Part shown: positions 33,948 to 42,361 of the stretch, in pieces
Layout: each line of letters opens with the position of its first letter
How positions within the stretch are numbered: position 1 is the stretch's first letter
Source of the DNA: CADEFX01 sp963840425
Lineage (GTDB): Bacteria; Pseudomonadota; Alphaproteobacteria; Rhizobiales; Hyphomicrobiaceae
DNA length: 64,000 bases
Assembly: GCA_963840425.1 (NCBI GenBank)
Contig: CAWIYZ010000014.1
Span: 124,001 to 188,000, forward strand
Direction: 5' to 3'
The notes under the pieces: generated by a model
Told to the model about the DNA's origin: nothing
The model's database searches: none
What the model saw: only the letters and a program-made list of their open reading frames with translations
Position numbers and translations under genes: made by a program

Positions 33948-34403
33948 ATGGAAAAACTCAAGCTGATAGCCTTTGACGGTGAAGATCTCGCCGTCATCTC
34001 CGCCCATCTCCAGGATGCAACCCTGAAGGTGGAGGACATGGCCTATCTGCCCCGGCAAAAGCGCTTTGCAGCCATTACGACCCGCTTGCACTGGACCCAC
34101 GCCCTCAGCAGAGGCGACCAGTTGCATGGTCAAGCGGCCTTGCGGCTGGAACGGGTCCTGGGCGCACGCTTCATGGGGATCGATCTCGAGGCCAGGACCA
34201 CCGTGCTAACGTTGCTCGCCATGCAATATGCTCCGGTCGCACCCAATGAGCCCGAGGGCTTCGTTACCCTCTACTTTGCCGGCGGCGGAGCAATCCGCCT
34301 GCATGTCGAGTGCGTCGAGGCCGAGCTAAGAGATTTGCTGCCCGGCTGGGATAAAGCGCGCACGCCCGAAAACCAAGATGACGAGCCCGGCGCCCGACAC
34401 TGA
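33948..34403 (+). CDS. DUF2948 family protein
   Basis: About 151 residues from ATG 33948: LKLIAFDGEDLAVISAHLQD, DMAYLPRQKRFAAITTRLHW and FAGGGAIRLHVECVEAELRD. This is the alphaproteobacterial DUF2948 family, found between murA and hisD. Function unknown. The position matches the family's usual place, which supports the call. Confidence 0.88.
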   Translation: MEKLKLIAFDGEDLAVISAHLQDATLKVEDMAYLPRQKRFAAITTRLHWTHALSRGDQLHGQAALRLERVLGARFMGIDLEARTTVLTLLAMQYAPVAPNEPEGFVTLYFAGGGAIRLHVECVEAELRDLLPGWDKARTPENQDDEPGARH

Positions 34404-34448
34404 TCGAGCTATGGAGGCGGCTGCGGAGCGAGCCCGCGCCGAAGTGAC

Positions 34449-35756
34449 ATGTCCCTGCGCCTGAGCACCAGCGAGTCCGATTTCGAGGCTCGCTTCAGTG
34501 CATTCCTGGCCGCGAAGCGGGAAGTCTCCGAGGACGTCGACACGGTGGTGCGCGGCATCCTTGCCGAAGTGCGGGCTAAGGGCGATCGCGCCCTCATCGA
34601 GCTTTCGCTCAGGTACGACCGGATCGATCTCGCGCAGGCCGGTCTGCGCATTGCCAAGGGCGAAATCGACAATGCCGTGGCTAACGCCGACCAGCAGACT
34701 TTGGCAGCCCTCCGGTTAGCGCGCGATCGTATCGAGGCGCACCATCGCAGACAGACGCCGAAAGACGACCACTATACCGACGCCGTCGGGGCGGAGCTCG
34801 GCTGGCGCTGGACGGCCGTCGAGGCGGTGGGACTCTATGTGCCCGGAGGAACGGCCTCCTATCCGAGCTCTGTGCTCATGAACGCCGTGCCGGCCGCAGT
34901 TGCCGGCGTGCCCCGCATTGTCATGGTCGTGCCGAGTCCCGCAGGCGGCCTCAATCCGCTCGTGCTGGCTGCCGCTCGTCTCGCCGGCATCGAGGAGATC
35001 TATCGCATCGGCGGCGCGCAGGCCGTGGCCGCGCTGGCCTTCGGTACAGAGACAATAAAGCCGGTGGCCAAGATTGTCGGCCCGGGCAACGCCTATGTCG
35101 CGGCAGCGAAGCGGCAGGTGTTCGGCACAGTCGGCATCGATTCGATTGCGGGCCCTTCCGAGGTGCTGGTGATTGCCGATTCCGACAACGATCCGGCCTG
35201 GATAGCCTCAGACCTGTTGGCGCAGGCCGAGCACGACACGGCTGCCCAAGCGATCCTGATGACAGATGATGCCGCCTTCGCCGATGCCGTTGCTGCAGCG
35301 GTGACGGGTCAGCTGGCGGGCCTGCCCCGAGGCGCTATCGCCGGCGAGAGCTGGCGAGCCTACGGCGCCACAATACTCTTGCGCTCGCTGGATGAAGCAC
35401 CGGCTCTTGCCGATCGCATTGCGGCGGAGCACCTCGAGATTGCGACCCGCAATCCCGAGCCGATCGCTGCACGCATTCGTAACGCTGGCGCCATCTTCCT
35501 CGGTGCCTTCACACCGGAGGTGATCGGCGACTACGTTGCGGGCTCCAATCACGTACTGCCCACCGCACGCAGCTCGCGCTTCTCGTCAGGCCTCGGCGTT
35601 GCTGATTTCATGAAGCGCACTTCTATTCTCAAGCTGAATGAGGGCGCGCTTGCACAACTCGCTCCCGCAGCCATGACGCTGGCGACAGCCGAAGGGCTGG
35701 AGGCGCATCGGCGGTCTGTTGCCATTCGCCTGGCCGAACCCAAGGGCGGCGCATGA
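34449..35756 (+). CDS. hisD: histidinol dehydrogenase
   Basis: A 435-residue zinc enzyme that oxidises L-histidinol to L-histidine with two NAD. Key blocks are AVGLYVPGGTASYPSSVLMN, KIVGPGNAYVAAAKR, GPSEVLVIAD, the zinc ligands in LLAQAEHDTAAQ, EHLEIATRNPEP and YVAGSNHVLPTARSSRFSSG. Full length; its stop overlaps the UPF0262 start by four bases. Confidence 0.97.
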   Translation: MSLRLSTSESDFEARFSAFLAAKREVSEDVDTVVRGILAEVRAKGDRALIELSLRYDRIDLAQAGLRIAKGEIDNAVANADQQTLAALRLARDRIEAHHRRQTPKDDHYTDAVGAELGWRWTAVEAVGLYVPGGTASYPSSVLMNAVPAAVAGVPRIVMVVPSPAGGLNPLVLAAARLAGIEEIYRIGGAQAVAALAFGTETIKPVAKIVGPGNAYVAAAKRQVFGTVGIDSIAGPSEVLVIADSDNDPAWIASDLLAQAEHDTAAQAILMTDDAAFADAVAAAVTGQLAGLPRGAIAGESWRAYGATILLRSLDEAPALADRIAAEHLEIATRNPEPIAARIRNAGAIFLGAFTPEVIGDYVAGSNHVLPTARSSRFSSGLGVADFMKRTSILKLNEGALAQLAPAAMTLATAEGLEAHRRSVAIRLAEPKGGA

Positions 35757-36238
35757 GCGAGGCAGCCTCGAACCGATCGCGCCTTGTCTCAATCACGCTC
35801 GACGAGCAATCGATTGCGCCATCGAGCTCCAATATCGATCACGAGCGAAAGGTCGCCATCTACGACATCCTCGATGCCAACCACTTCGAGCTCGACGGAT
35901 GTGACGACGGCCCCTACGCGCTGAACCTTTCCATCGCAGAAGACCGCCTCGTTCTCGCCGTTGGGCTGGAACAGGGCGAGGCGATCTCGACGTTCGTGCT
36001 GTCGCTGTCGCCGCTGCGACGCATCATGAAGGACTACTTCATTGTCTGCGATACCTATTACAAAGCCATCCGCACGGCCCCTCCGTCCCGCATTCAGGCC
36101 ATCGACATGGGCCGCAGAGCGCTGCACGATGACGGCAGCAAGCTGCTGGTGGAAAGGCTGAAAGGCAAGATCACCGTCGACCACGACACCGCGCGCCGGC
36201 TGTTCACGTTGATTTGCGCGCTGCACTGGAAAGGCTGA
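35753..36238 (+). CDS. UPF0262 family protein
   Basis: A 161-residue protein with RLVSITLDEQSI, DHERKVAIYDILDANHFELD and SLSPLRRIMKDYFIVCDTYY, the conserved marks of UPF0262, a family almost confined to Alphaproteobacteria and found after hisD. Cytoplasmic, function unknown. It overlaps hisD (ATGA) and is followed 6 bases later by the phosphatase gene, so all are one operon. Confidence 0.93.
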   Translation: MSEAASNRSRLVSITLDEQSIAPSSSNIDHERKVAIYDILDANHFELDGCDDGPYALNLSIAEDRLVLAVGLEQGEAISTFVLSLSPLRRIMKDYFIVCDTYYKAIRTAPPSRIQAIDMGRRALHDDGSKLLVERLKGKITVDHDTARRLFTLICALHWKG

Positions 36239-36244
36239 GGCGGC

Positions 36245-36707
36245 ATGGACGGGCGCGCGCGGGGGCGGCCTGGGGCGGTGTTGTTCGCCTGCACCATGAA
36301 CTCCGTGCGCTCGCCCATGGCGGCTGCCATGTTTCGCCATCTCGGAGGCCGCGGGGTCTATGTCGAATTCGGCAGGCGTGCGGGCGGGCGAGCCAGACCC
36401 TTTCGCAGCCGCGGTGATGGAAGAGATCGGCATCGATATGACTCAACACCGGCCCCACACTCTCGCTGATCTCAACGACACCTCTTTCGATCTGATCGTT
36501 ACGCTTTCGCCCGAAGCGCACCACCAAGCCCTGGAGCTGACACGCACCATGGCCGTCGAGGTGGAATACTGGCCAACGCTCGATGCCACCGTGATGCGCG
36601 GCTACGGCAGCCGCGAGCAGGTGCTGCAGGCCTATCGCGAGGTACGCGACAACCTGTTTCAGCGCATCAGGCGGCGCTTCGGCTACGAGGGCGGTCCGTC
36701 GGTCTAG
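36245..36707 (+). pseudogene. low-molecular-weight tyrosine phosphatase/arsenate reductase family, one frameshift
   Basis: The first frame gives the P-loop VLFACTMNSVRSPMAAAMF (Cys-x5-Arg-Ser) up to GRGVYVE; the rest is in another frame, SAGVRAGEPDPFAAAVMEEI, HRPHTLADL and LIVTLSPEAHH. One extra T inside GAATTC at 36364-36371 explains the shift. The gene is in its usual place behind UPF0262, and both halves are well conserved, so a sequencing indel is plausible. Its TAG stop lies within the left end (CTAG) of a palindromic element. Confidence 0.8.
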
Positions 36708-36912
36708 CGCAATTTCCGATCGAGCCGAAGCACCGCCAGATTTCCTCTCCCATGGGGGAGAGGGTCGGGGTGAGGGGTTTGGCTTAACAATTTGCGCTCT
36801 AACCCCTCATCCGGAACGCTGACGCGTTCCGACCTCTCCCGTCGCGTCGAAGACGCGCCTTCGGCACGATGGGAGAGGTGAAGCTGCGTCTGTGTGATCG
36901 GAAATGCGCTAG
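36704..36912. repeat. 209-base MITE-like element with CTAG-ended terminal inverted repeats
   Basis: The ends CTAGCGCAATTTCCGATC (36704-36721) and GATCGGAAATGCGCTAG (36896-36912) are inverted repeats differing by one base. Inside are further repeats: CTCTCCC-type arms (CTCTCCCATGGGGGAGAG; GGTGAGGGG against CCCCTCA; ACCTCTCCC against GGGAGAGGT). No gene is inside. It supplies the stop codon of the upstream phosphatase and occupies the place where infA is usual. Confidence 0.85.
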
Positions 36913-36915
36913 ACG

Positions 36916-37485
36916 CTACGGCAGAGGCTTCAGTCCGGGCTGCGCGCCCTCGGGCAGCGGTGCGTGCGTTGCGTTGAGGATCATGGCGAGCAGGCTGTAG
37001 TAGCCATGCAGGCCGATCATGTCGATAATGCCGCGCTCGCCGAACTGGGCGAGAGCACGGTTCCAGGTCGGATCGCTGACCGTGCGCGTGCGGATCAGCT
37101 CGTCGAGAAAATCGTAGATCACAGCCTCATCATCGGCCATGTCGGCGGGGCGCCGACCTTCCGCAATGGCGTCGCAGATAGCGGGCTTCAAGCCAGCCTT
37201 CTCCCCCAATATCCGGTGGGCGTGCCACTCGAAGTTCTGCGACCAGTGCCGCGCCGTGATCAGGATTGCCAGCTCGGACTGCCGCGGCTCGAGCGCGCTG
37301 TTGAAACGCAGGTATTCGCCGGTCCTTTGCAAACGCCCCATGAAGTCCGGGCTTCTGAGCAGCGGGATGAATGGGCCGACCAGGTGCCCGCGCGGACCGG
37401 ATATGATATCTGCGACGGCCTTCTTCTGCGCTTCCGTCATCTTGTCGGAAGCAATCGGCGGCATGCGGTTCGTTTTGCCTGGCAT
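36916..37485 (-). CDS. carboxymuconolactone decarboxylase/AhpD-fold protein
   Basis: Start at ATG 37485 (AGGGA upstream) gives 189 residues. The segment LEPRQSELAILITARHWSQN, then FEWHAHRILGEKAGL, is the CMD/AhpD fold. The Cys pair of AhpD (CxxC) is absent, so a peroxidase-reductase role is unlikely; a decarboxylase-like or unknown role fits. It is transcribed against the surrounding core operon. Confidence 0.82.
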   Translation of the reverse strand: MPGKTNRMPPIASDKMTEAQKKAVADIISGPRGHLVGPFIPLLRSPDFMGRLQRTGEYLRFNSALEPRQSELAILITARHWSQNFEWHAHRILGEKAGLKPAICDAIAEGRRPADMADDEAVIYDFLDELIRTRTVSDPTWNRALAQFGERGIIDMIGLHGYYSLLAMILNATHAPLPEGAQPGLKPLP

Positions 37486-37653
37486 GGAAATGGTCCCTGA
37501 TGTTGTCGTGGCTCGGATATCGCCAGAAAACTCTTGCGGCGGGTGGGCCCTCAGTTTAGCGGAAGGGCACATTTGCGCCATGACCGACAACATCCTGGAT
37601 GGTGCAATCGGCCTGAGCCAACCAGGCAAGCTTGAAGACGAGAGCGCAAACCG

Positions 37654-38400
37654 ATGACATCAGCCAAGACGGCGCTTCTGTCGGCCCTGGGTCGCAGCGA
37701 TGAGCCGAAACGAGAGACGCTGCGGCAGCAGCGGGCGCGCAGCAACCCGGTCGGCCGCCGGTCTGAGCTGAGACCGAGGCTCGTCCTTGCCAGCGCCAGC
37801 CCGCGCCGGCTCATGCTGCTTTCACAAGCCGGCGTGAAGCCTGATGCGCTGCGCCCCTCCAGCATCGACGAGACGCCGGGGCGCGGCGAAATGCCAAGGA
37901 GCCTCGTCACGCGCTTGGCACGAGCCAAGGCCGAAGCTGCACGCGACCTCATCTCCAACGACAAGGAGCTGGCCGAGGCCCATGTGCTCGCGGCCGATAC
38001 CGTAGTTGCCCTTGGCCGGCGCATTCTGGTGAAGCCAACGACCATAGAGGAGGCGCTCGCAGCGTTGCGACTACTTTCAGGCCGCTCGCATCGCGTGCTG
38101 ACCTGCCTGTGCCTGATCACCCCGCAAGACCGCGTGCGGCTGAAGATCGTCGACACGCGCGTGCGCTTCAAGCGGCTATCGCCCGATGAGATGCAGGCTT
38201 ATCTCGCATCGCGCGAGTGGCGGGACAAGGCTGGCGGCTATGCCATTCAGGGCCTGGCCGGCTGCTTCGTGCAGAAAATCGTAGGCTCCTACACCAATGT
38301 CGTGGGACTGCCCCTGACGGAGCTCGTTGCCATGCTTGTGGGAGAAGGCTTTCCTATCCATTTCAATTGGCTGAGGGCCGGCGAAGGCGAGCAGCTATGA
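37654..38400 (+). CDS. maf: Maf-like nucleotide pyrophosphatase
   Basis: A 248-residue protein: after a 40-residue Arg-rich extension of unknown role comes LVLASASPRRLMLLSQAGV, then AADTVVALGRRI and GYAIQGLAGCFVQKIVGSYT, NVVGLPL, the Maf landmarks. Maf enzymes hydrolyse non-canonical or pyrimidine nucleotides to the monophosphate. The next gene is yacG, its usual partner. The ATG at 37654 is the longest start; a shorter one is possible. Confidence 0.92.
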   Translation: MTSAKTALLSALGRSDEPKRETLRQQRARSNPVGRRSELRPRLVLASASPRRLMLLSQAGVKPDALRPSSIDETPGRGEMPRSLVTRLARAKAEAARDLISNDKELAEAHVLAADTVVALGRRILVKPTTIEEALAALRLLSGRSHRVLTCLCLITPQDRVRLKIVDTRVRFKRLSPDEMQAYLASREWRDKAGGYAIQGLAGCFVQKIVGSYTNVVGLPLTELVAMLVGEGFPIHFNWLRAGEGEQL

Positions 38401-38415
38401 TGCCAGGGAGCATCG

Positions 38416-38667
38416 GTGACCATAGATCGAAAAACACGCGAGCCAAAGTCAGCGGGCAGGACCTGCCCGATCTGCGGTGACCCGACCGACGCTAACTACC
38501 AGCCGTTCTGCTCGCGACGGTGCGCCGATATCGACCTGTCGCGCTGGCTGAAGGGAACCTACGCCATTCCCGGCGGGCGGGCAGATGCGGACGAGGATGG
38601 TGACGACGCGCAGGCCGCGCAGGGCACCCATGACGATCAGCGCGAGGGCCGCCATGAGGATGAGTGA
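38416..38667 (+). CDS. yacG: DNA gyrase inhibitor YacG
   Basis: An 83-residue protein starting at GTG 38416. The four-Cys zinc site CPICGDPTDANYQPFCSRRC is followed by DIDLSRWLKGTYAIPG, the YacG signature. YacG binds GyrB and limits gyrase activity in E. coli. The acidic tail is variable in the family. It follows maf, as in most Alphaproteobacteria. Confidence 0.93.
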   Translation: MTIDRKTREPKSAGRTCPICGDPTDANYQPFCSRRCADIDLSRWLKGTYAIPGGRADADEDGDDAQAAQGTHDDQREGRHEDE

Positions 38668-38986
38668 TATCCCGTTCGGCACAACCAGCTGGACTGAGAT
38701 CGAGCGGACCGAGCACAAGGGCGAGCGCGGAACGGCCTGGTGGCGGACGCGTGAGTTCGGCGGCATCCGCGTACGCATGGTCGACTACTCGCCCGACTAC
38801 CTTGCGGATCACTGGTGCGAAAAAGGCCACATCCTGCTCGTGCTGGACGGGGAGCTCGAGACGGAGCTGGCCGATGGGCGCTGTTTCGTCCTGCGGACCG
38901 GGCAAAGCTATCAGGTCGCAGATGGCGCGGAGCCACATCGATCGAGAACCGGGCCGCGCGGAGCCAAGCTCTTCATCGTCGATTGA
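38654..38986 (+). CDS. DHCW-motif-like cupin protein
   Basis: About 110 residues with WTEIERTEHKGERGTAWWRT, VRMVDYSPDYLADHWCEKGH and LVLDGELETELADGR, a single small cupin barrel; DHWCEKGH is the family's metal-binding block. The ATG at 38654 has GAGGG five bases upstream; ATG 38660 is an alternative. It overlaps the yacG end. Function unknown. Confidence 0.8.
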   Translation: MRMSDIPFGTTSWTEIERTEHKGERGTAWWRTREFGGIRVRMVDYSPDYLADHWCEKGHILLVLDGELETELADGRCFVLRTGQSYQVADGAEPHRSRTGPRGAKLFIVD

Positions 38987-39111
38987 GAGGCGTGCAAAGC
39001 CGTTCCGACGCGCACGGGCGGCGGTGGGCGAAGCGCTGGACAGGCCGGGGCCAAGCCCATATAACAGCGCGCGCTTTCGGACGTTGCCGCGAGGTGACCC
39101 GCCCGGAACAA

Positions 39112-39187
39112 GCCCAGGTAGCTCAGTTGGTAGAGCACGTGACTGAAAATCACGGTGTCGGTGGTTCGATTCCGCCCCTGGGCACCA
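39112..39187 (+). tRNA. tRNA-Phe (anticodon GAA), CCA encoded
   Basis: A full cloverleaf: acceptor GCCCAGG/CCTGGGC, D arm GCTC/GAGC, anticodon loop with GAA (ACTGAAAAT), T arm GGTTCGATTCC, discriminator A and CCA. It follows yacG as in relatives. A CHAT-domain gene fragment starts about 25 bases downstream. Confidence 0.97.
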
Positions 39188-39212
39188 AGACGCATCCGGT
39201 GCCGGTCAAGGT

Positions 39213-39463
39213 GCGGACGCCCTGTCCGGGCTCGCGCGCGCATTCTTCTACGCCGGTGCGCGCGCCTTGCTCGTGTCGCACTGGGCCGTTTACTCTGATG
39301 CGGCTGTCGCGCTGACCACTCGGACTTTCTCCGCCCTCACCGCAGATCCGAGGATCGGGCGCGCGGAGGCCTTCCGCCGCACGATGCTCGAGTTGATCGG
39401 CCAGGGCCATGCGCCCTCGTACTGGGCCCCTTCATCATCGTCGGCGAAGCTGGCGCGCGTTAG
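39213..39463 (+). pseudogene. C-terminal fragment of a CHAT-domain (caspase-like) protein
   Basis: The frame begins DALSGLARAFFYAGARALLV, then SHWAVYSDAAVALTTRTFSA and TMLELIGQGHAPSYWAP; after one missing base at about 39430 it ends FIIVGEAGAR at 39463. This is the last third of a CHAT peptidase-like domain. The catalytic His and Cys region upstream is absent, cut off just after tRNA-Phe. It is the remnant of a larger protein, probably lost by a rearrangement at the tRNA. Confidence 0.7.
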
Positions 39464-40248
39464 GTCTGGGAGCGCTTGATCCAGTAGCCGCCGTAGTGAT
39501 CGATCTGAATGATCGGATCGGCGATGCGATGCGCGGCACGAAACTCGTCAACGGCCTGGCGCTGCGATTCAAACAGGAAGTAGTCGTCGGCGATCAGCGT
39601 GCCGCCCGGTGAGAGCTTGTGGTAGAGATTGACGAGGCCATCCCTCGTGCTCTCGTACATATCCCCATCCAGGCGCAATACAGCCAGTGTTGCAACTGGC
39701 GCCGCCGGCAGCGTGTCTTTGAATAGCCCCTCGAGGAATACGACCTGATCGTCCAGCAAATGGTAGCGGGCGAACGCCGCCTTCACCTCTTGGAGGGAAA
39801 CAGCAAACTCCGTGTAGGCGTGGAAGGGAAACTGCGCATCCGGCGCCTCTGAAGGCGTGGGAAAGCCAGCAAACGTGTCTGCGGCAATCACTCTGCGGTC
39901 GGTAATTTGGTAAGCTGCGAGCACGGCGCGCATCATGATGCAGGCACCGCCTCGCCACACGCCCGTCTCCATGAAGTCGCCGGGCACGCCTTCCTGTATC
40001 ACGCGCTCGCATTCGCTACGCACATTGGTCATGCGCCTGGCGCCGATCATGGACGGGGCTTTAGACGGCCAGTCCCAACCCTGCTCGCGAAAGTCATCCT
40101 TGTAGCCGTCGAGCTTGGACCCCGGCAGCGGCGGATCCTCGTTCAGGCGACCAATGAGACTGTCGCGCATAAGATCCAGATAGGCCGCACGCATGCGGGC
40201 CATGTCCAATTCATGCCGCTCAACTGCTCCGCGATCTGTGGCAGGCAT
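39460..40248 (-). CDS. TylF/MycF-type sugar O-methyltransferase
   Basis: A 262-residue protein with VPGDFMETGVWRGGACIMMR (SAM-binding motif), AADTFAGFPTPS, LDGDMYESTRDGLVNLYHKL and the metal-binding DDYFLF. TylF-type enzymes methylate deoxysugars on macrolides or surface glycans. It closes the glycan locus, in which sugar epimerases and glycosyltransferases lie further right, so it may methylate a surface sugar. Its stop overlaps the CHAT fragment end by four bases. Confidence 0.87.
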   Translation of the reverse strand: MPATDRGAVERHELDMARMRAAYLDLMRDSLIGRLNEDPPLPGSKLDGYKDDFREQGWDWPSKAPSMIGARRMTNVRSECERVIQEGVPGDFMETGVWRGGACIMMRAVLAAYQITDRRVIAADTFAGFPTPSEAPDAQFPFHAYTEFAVSLQEVKAAFARYHLLDDQVVFLEGLFKDTLPAAPVATLAVLRLDGDMYESTRDGLVNLYHKLSPGGTLIADDYFLFESQRQAVDEFRAAHRIADPIIQIDHYGGYWIKRSQT

Positions 40249-40263
40249 CGGCAGAACCTGAGT

Positions 40264-40857
40264 TTACGCGTGTAGTGCGACGGTATGCGGGACCGCTAGA
40301 ATCCAGTCCAAAGGGCGTAATTGACCTATGGCAGCGTGTCCGTTGATGGCAATAGCCCGACACGGAGCAAACTCCGTCAACTGGGCTTGAAGGATCTGCA
40401 CGCCGTAGCCGTTCAACACACCGCCAACCCTTTCGGTCAAGCCCGCGTTGAAGCCGACGCGGTCGGACTGTATATCCTCCAGCCTTCTCTCGCTGATCTC
40501 GGCCAGGATCGCTCCCTGCGACCGCTCCATGATATCGGAGGGAAGATCTGCGATCTTGGCCAGCGCCGACACGACATCATCCACGTAGTATGTGACCAAC
40601 GCGCCGACGGTCACGGTTCGCAGGTCCTTGGTCATGACGACCTTAGACTGGATTCTTTGCGTCTGACGCACCGTTGCAATGGTCTTGTACGTGGTCGCGA
40701 CGGGCCAGTACCAGTGCAGCCCCGGCTTCCATTCCTTGACCTGATATCCACGCACGAATGCGACGCCGCCGTGCGTGGCTGGCACGATGACCAGCCAGGG
40801 GAGCAGCTTGAGGAGCGTCTGGAAGATCTCCCCGATCCAACCGAATGCCTTGTCCAC
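40264..40857 (-). CDS. SPFH/Band 7-domain protein (197 aa)
   Basis: Start at GTG 40857 with GAGG upstream. After a hydrophobic N-terminus (LLKLLPWLVIVPATHGGVAF) an SPFH domain follows: YQVKEWKPGLHWYWPVATTY, SKVVMTKDLRTVTVGALVTY and RLEDIQSDRVGFNAGLTERV. It is shorter than typical slipins. SPFH proteins scaffold membrane domains. Its presence inside a glycan locus is unusual and may reflect a general envelope role. Confidence 0.8.
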   Translation of the reverse strand: MDKAFGWIGEIFQTLLKLLPWLVIVPATHGGVAFVRGYQVKEWKPGLHWYWPVATTYKTIATVRQTQRIQSKVVMTKDLRTVTVGALVTYYVDDVVSALAKIADLPSDIMERSQGAILAEISERRLEDIQSDRVGFNAGLTERVGGVLNGYGVQILQAQLTEFAPCRAIAINGHAAIGQLRPLDWILAVPHTVALHA

Positions 40858-40965
40858 GCGTCATCCTCATATCTCGCGCCGAGAATGCCGGAAGGTTGGG
40901 CTGGCAACCGTCCCTGTGGGACGTCGTCGCCAGGGCATCGTGCATTCTTCAGCAGGCTACGATTC

Positions 40966-42333
40966 TCAGCTCACCTCAGTGTCCGCGACGTTGGTCGCTA
41001 CGGCGACGCCATATCCCTGCAGATTGACGGTTCCGTCAAATGGCTCGCGTGCCACCCGCTCTCCAGTGCTCATGTCCACCCGCAGGACTTCTTTGCAATC
41101 TGCAAGCTCGCCGGCCCAATCGGAGACGTGCAAAGTCCGCGGTTTGGCCGACGTGTTGACGAAAACACCGCTGCGACGGCCCTTGTCATCCCACGCGACA
41201 ATGGCATCCACATCGGGGGCTTCGAAGCGATGTGACGGAAAACGGACCCAGTCATCATACCGCACGTGCTGGGCGAATATCTGCTTGCCGAGACATGCGG
41301 GCGTCGGCGCGCCGCATATCGACATCAGGCCGTAGGCGTCGTCACGGTCGCCCCAGTCGAGTTGTGTGGATGTTGCAGTCCACCGCATCTCCAGGTCCGC
41401 GCCCCCGCGGATCAGGTGGATGAGCGCAGAAGCATAGTACGCCGCCCCGAACGCGTTTTGATTGAGGCCAAGGGTAAACAGGTGCTCATGGTGCGCCACG
41501 GTATTCAGCTCACCGCATACATTGAGAATGTCCCGCCCGTGCAGCAGCCGGGCAACTCCGCGAGCGCGGGCCTCGTATTGCGGGGTCTGAGCCATCGCCA
41601 GTGCCTGGAACACCTCACCATTCGGTGCATCGGGCGCACCCCATAATTTTGTATCTACGGTCTCGCTCGGCACTGCCGGCCGCCAGTCCGCGTACATGTG
41701 CCAATTGACGAAACCGATCATCCTGTTGTCGACGTCGGCCACGAGTTGTGCAATCCAGTCCATCCAGAACGCCCGTTGCGTACCGTCGATGGAAGGGCCA
41801 CCGAGCCTGAGGCGGCGTCCGCGGAGATACGGCTCGAGCTGCTCCAGGACAGCTGCGGCGACCTCCTCGTAGATGCGGCGATAGTGCGCATAAGAGACAT
41901 CGCCGCCGATATCCGGATTGTTCGGCTCGTTCCAAACGCACCAGTACCAGTCCTTTACCTCGTCTCCCCCCCACTGCTCGATGCAGCTCCAGACAATTTC
42001 ACGGCACCGACCCACGAATGTCTGGATATTCGCAGGATTGTCGAAGGGCGGATGGAACTTGGCGAACGTGACCATTGGCTTCGCGCCTGCGTCGAGCACG
42101 GCCTGCAACACGGCGGCGAACCAATGCCACTCCTTGAACGGATCAGGCACCGGCTTGTCGAAGACAAAGACACGGATGACTTGCGTGCCCATGAGCTGCA
42201 ATCGCCGGCGGATCTGCGCGCGATGCTCGCCCATTGCGAATGCCGCCCAGCCATCGATCTCGTTGAAGCCGTAGCGCAGCTTCATGCGCTGGGCTCCCGC
42301 GGGGGCGTCAAGAATGGAAGTCTGCCTGGTCAC
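40966..42333 (-). CDS. GH39-like glycoside hydrolase
   Basis: Up to 455 residues from GTG 42333; ATG 42285 (MKLRYGFNEIDGWAAF) is an alternative. A TIM-barrel glycosidase is shown by DWYWCVWNEPNNPDIGGDVS, the acid/base Glu in WNEPN, and a candidate nucleophile Glu in NVCGELNTV. No signal peptide is seen, so it acts in the cytoplasm or trims lipid-linked sugars. The C-terminal 90 residues look like a beta-sandwich. It sits beside glycosyltransferases and may cleave or edit the same glycan (inference). Confidence 0.75.
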   Translation of the reverse strand: MTRQTSILDAPAGAQRMKLRYGFNEIDGWAAFAMGEHRAQIRRRLQLMGTQVIRVFVFDKPVPDPFKEWHWFAAVLQAVLDAGAKPMVTFAKFHPPFDNPANIQTFVGRCREIVWSCIEQWGGDEVKDWYWCVWNEPNNPDIGGDVSYAHYRRIYEEVAAAVLEQLEPYLRGRRLRLGGPSIDGTQRAFWMDWIAQLVADVDNRMIGFVNWHMYADWRPAVPSETVDTKLWGAPDAPNGEVFQALAMAQTPQYEARARGVARLLHGRDILNVCGELNTVAHHEHLFTLGLNQNAFGAAYYASALIHLIRGGADLEMRWTATSTQLDWGDRDDAYGLMSICGAPTPACLGKQIFAQHVRYDDWVRFPSHRFEAPDVDAIVAWDDKGRRSGVFVNTSAKPRTLHVSDWAGELADCKEVLRVDMSTGERVAREPFDGTVNLQGYGVAVATNVADTEVS

Positions 42334-42361
42334 TATCGTCGATATCTCTCGAGTTCCGCGG

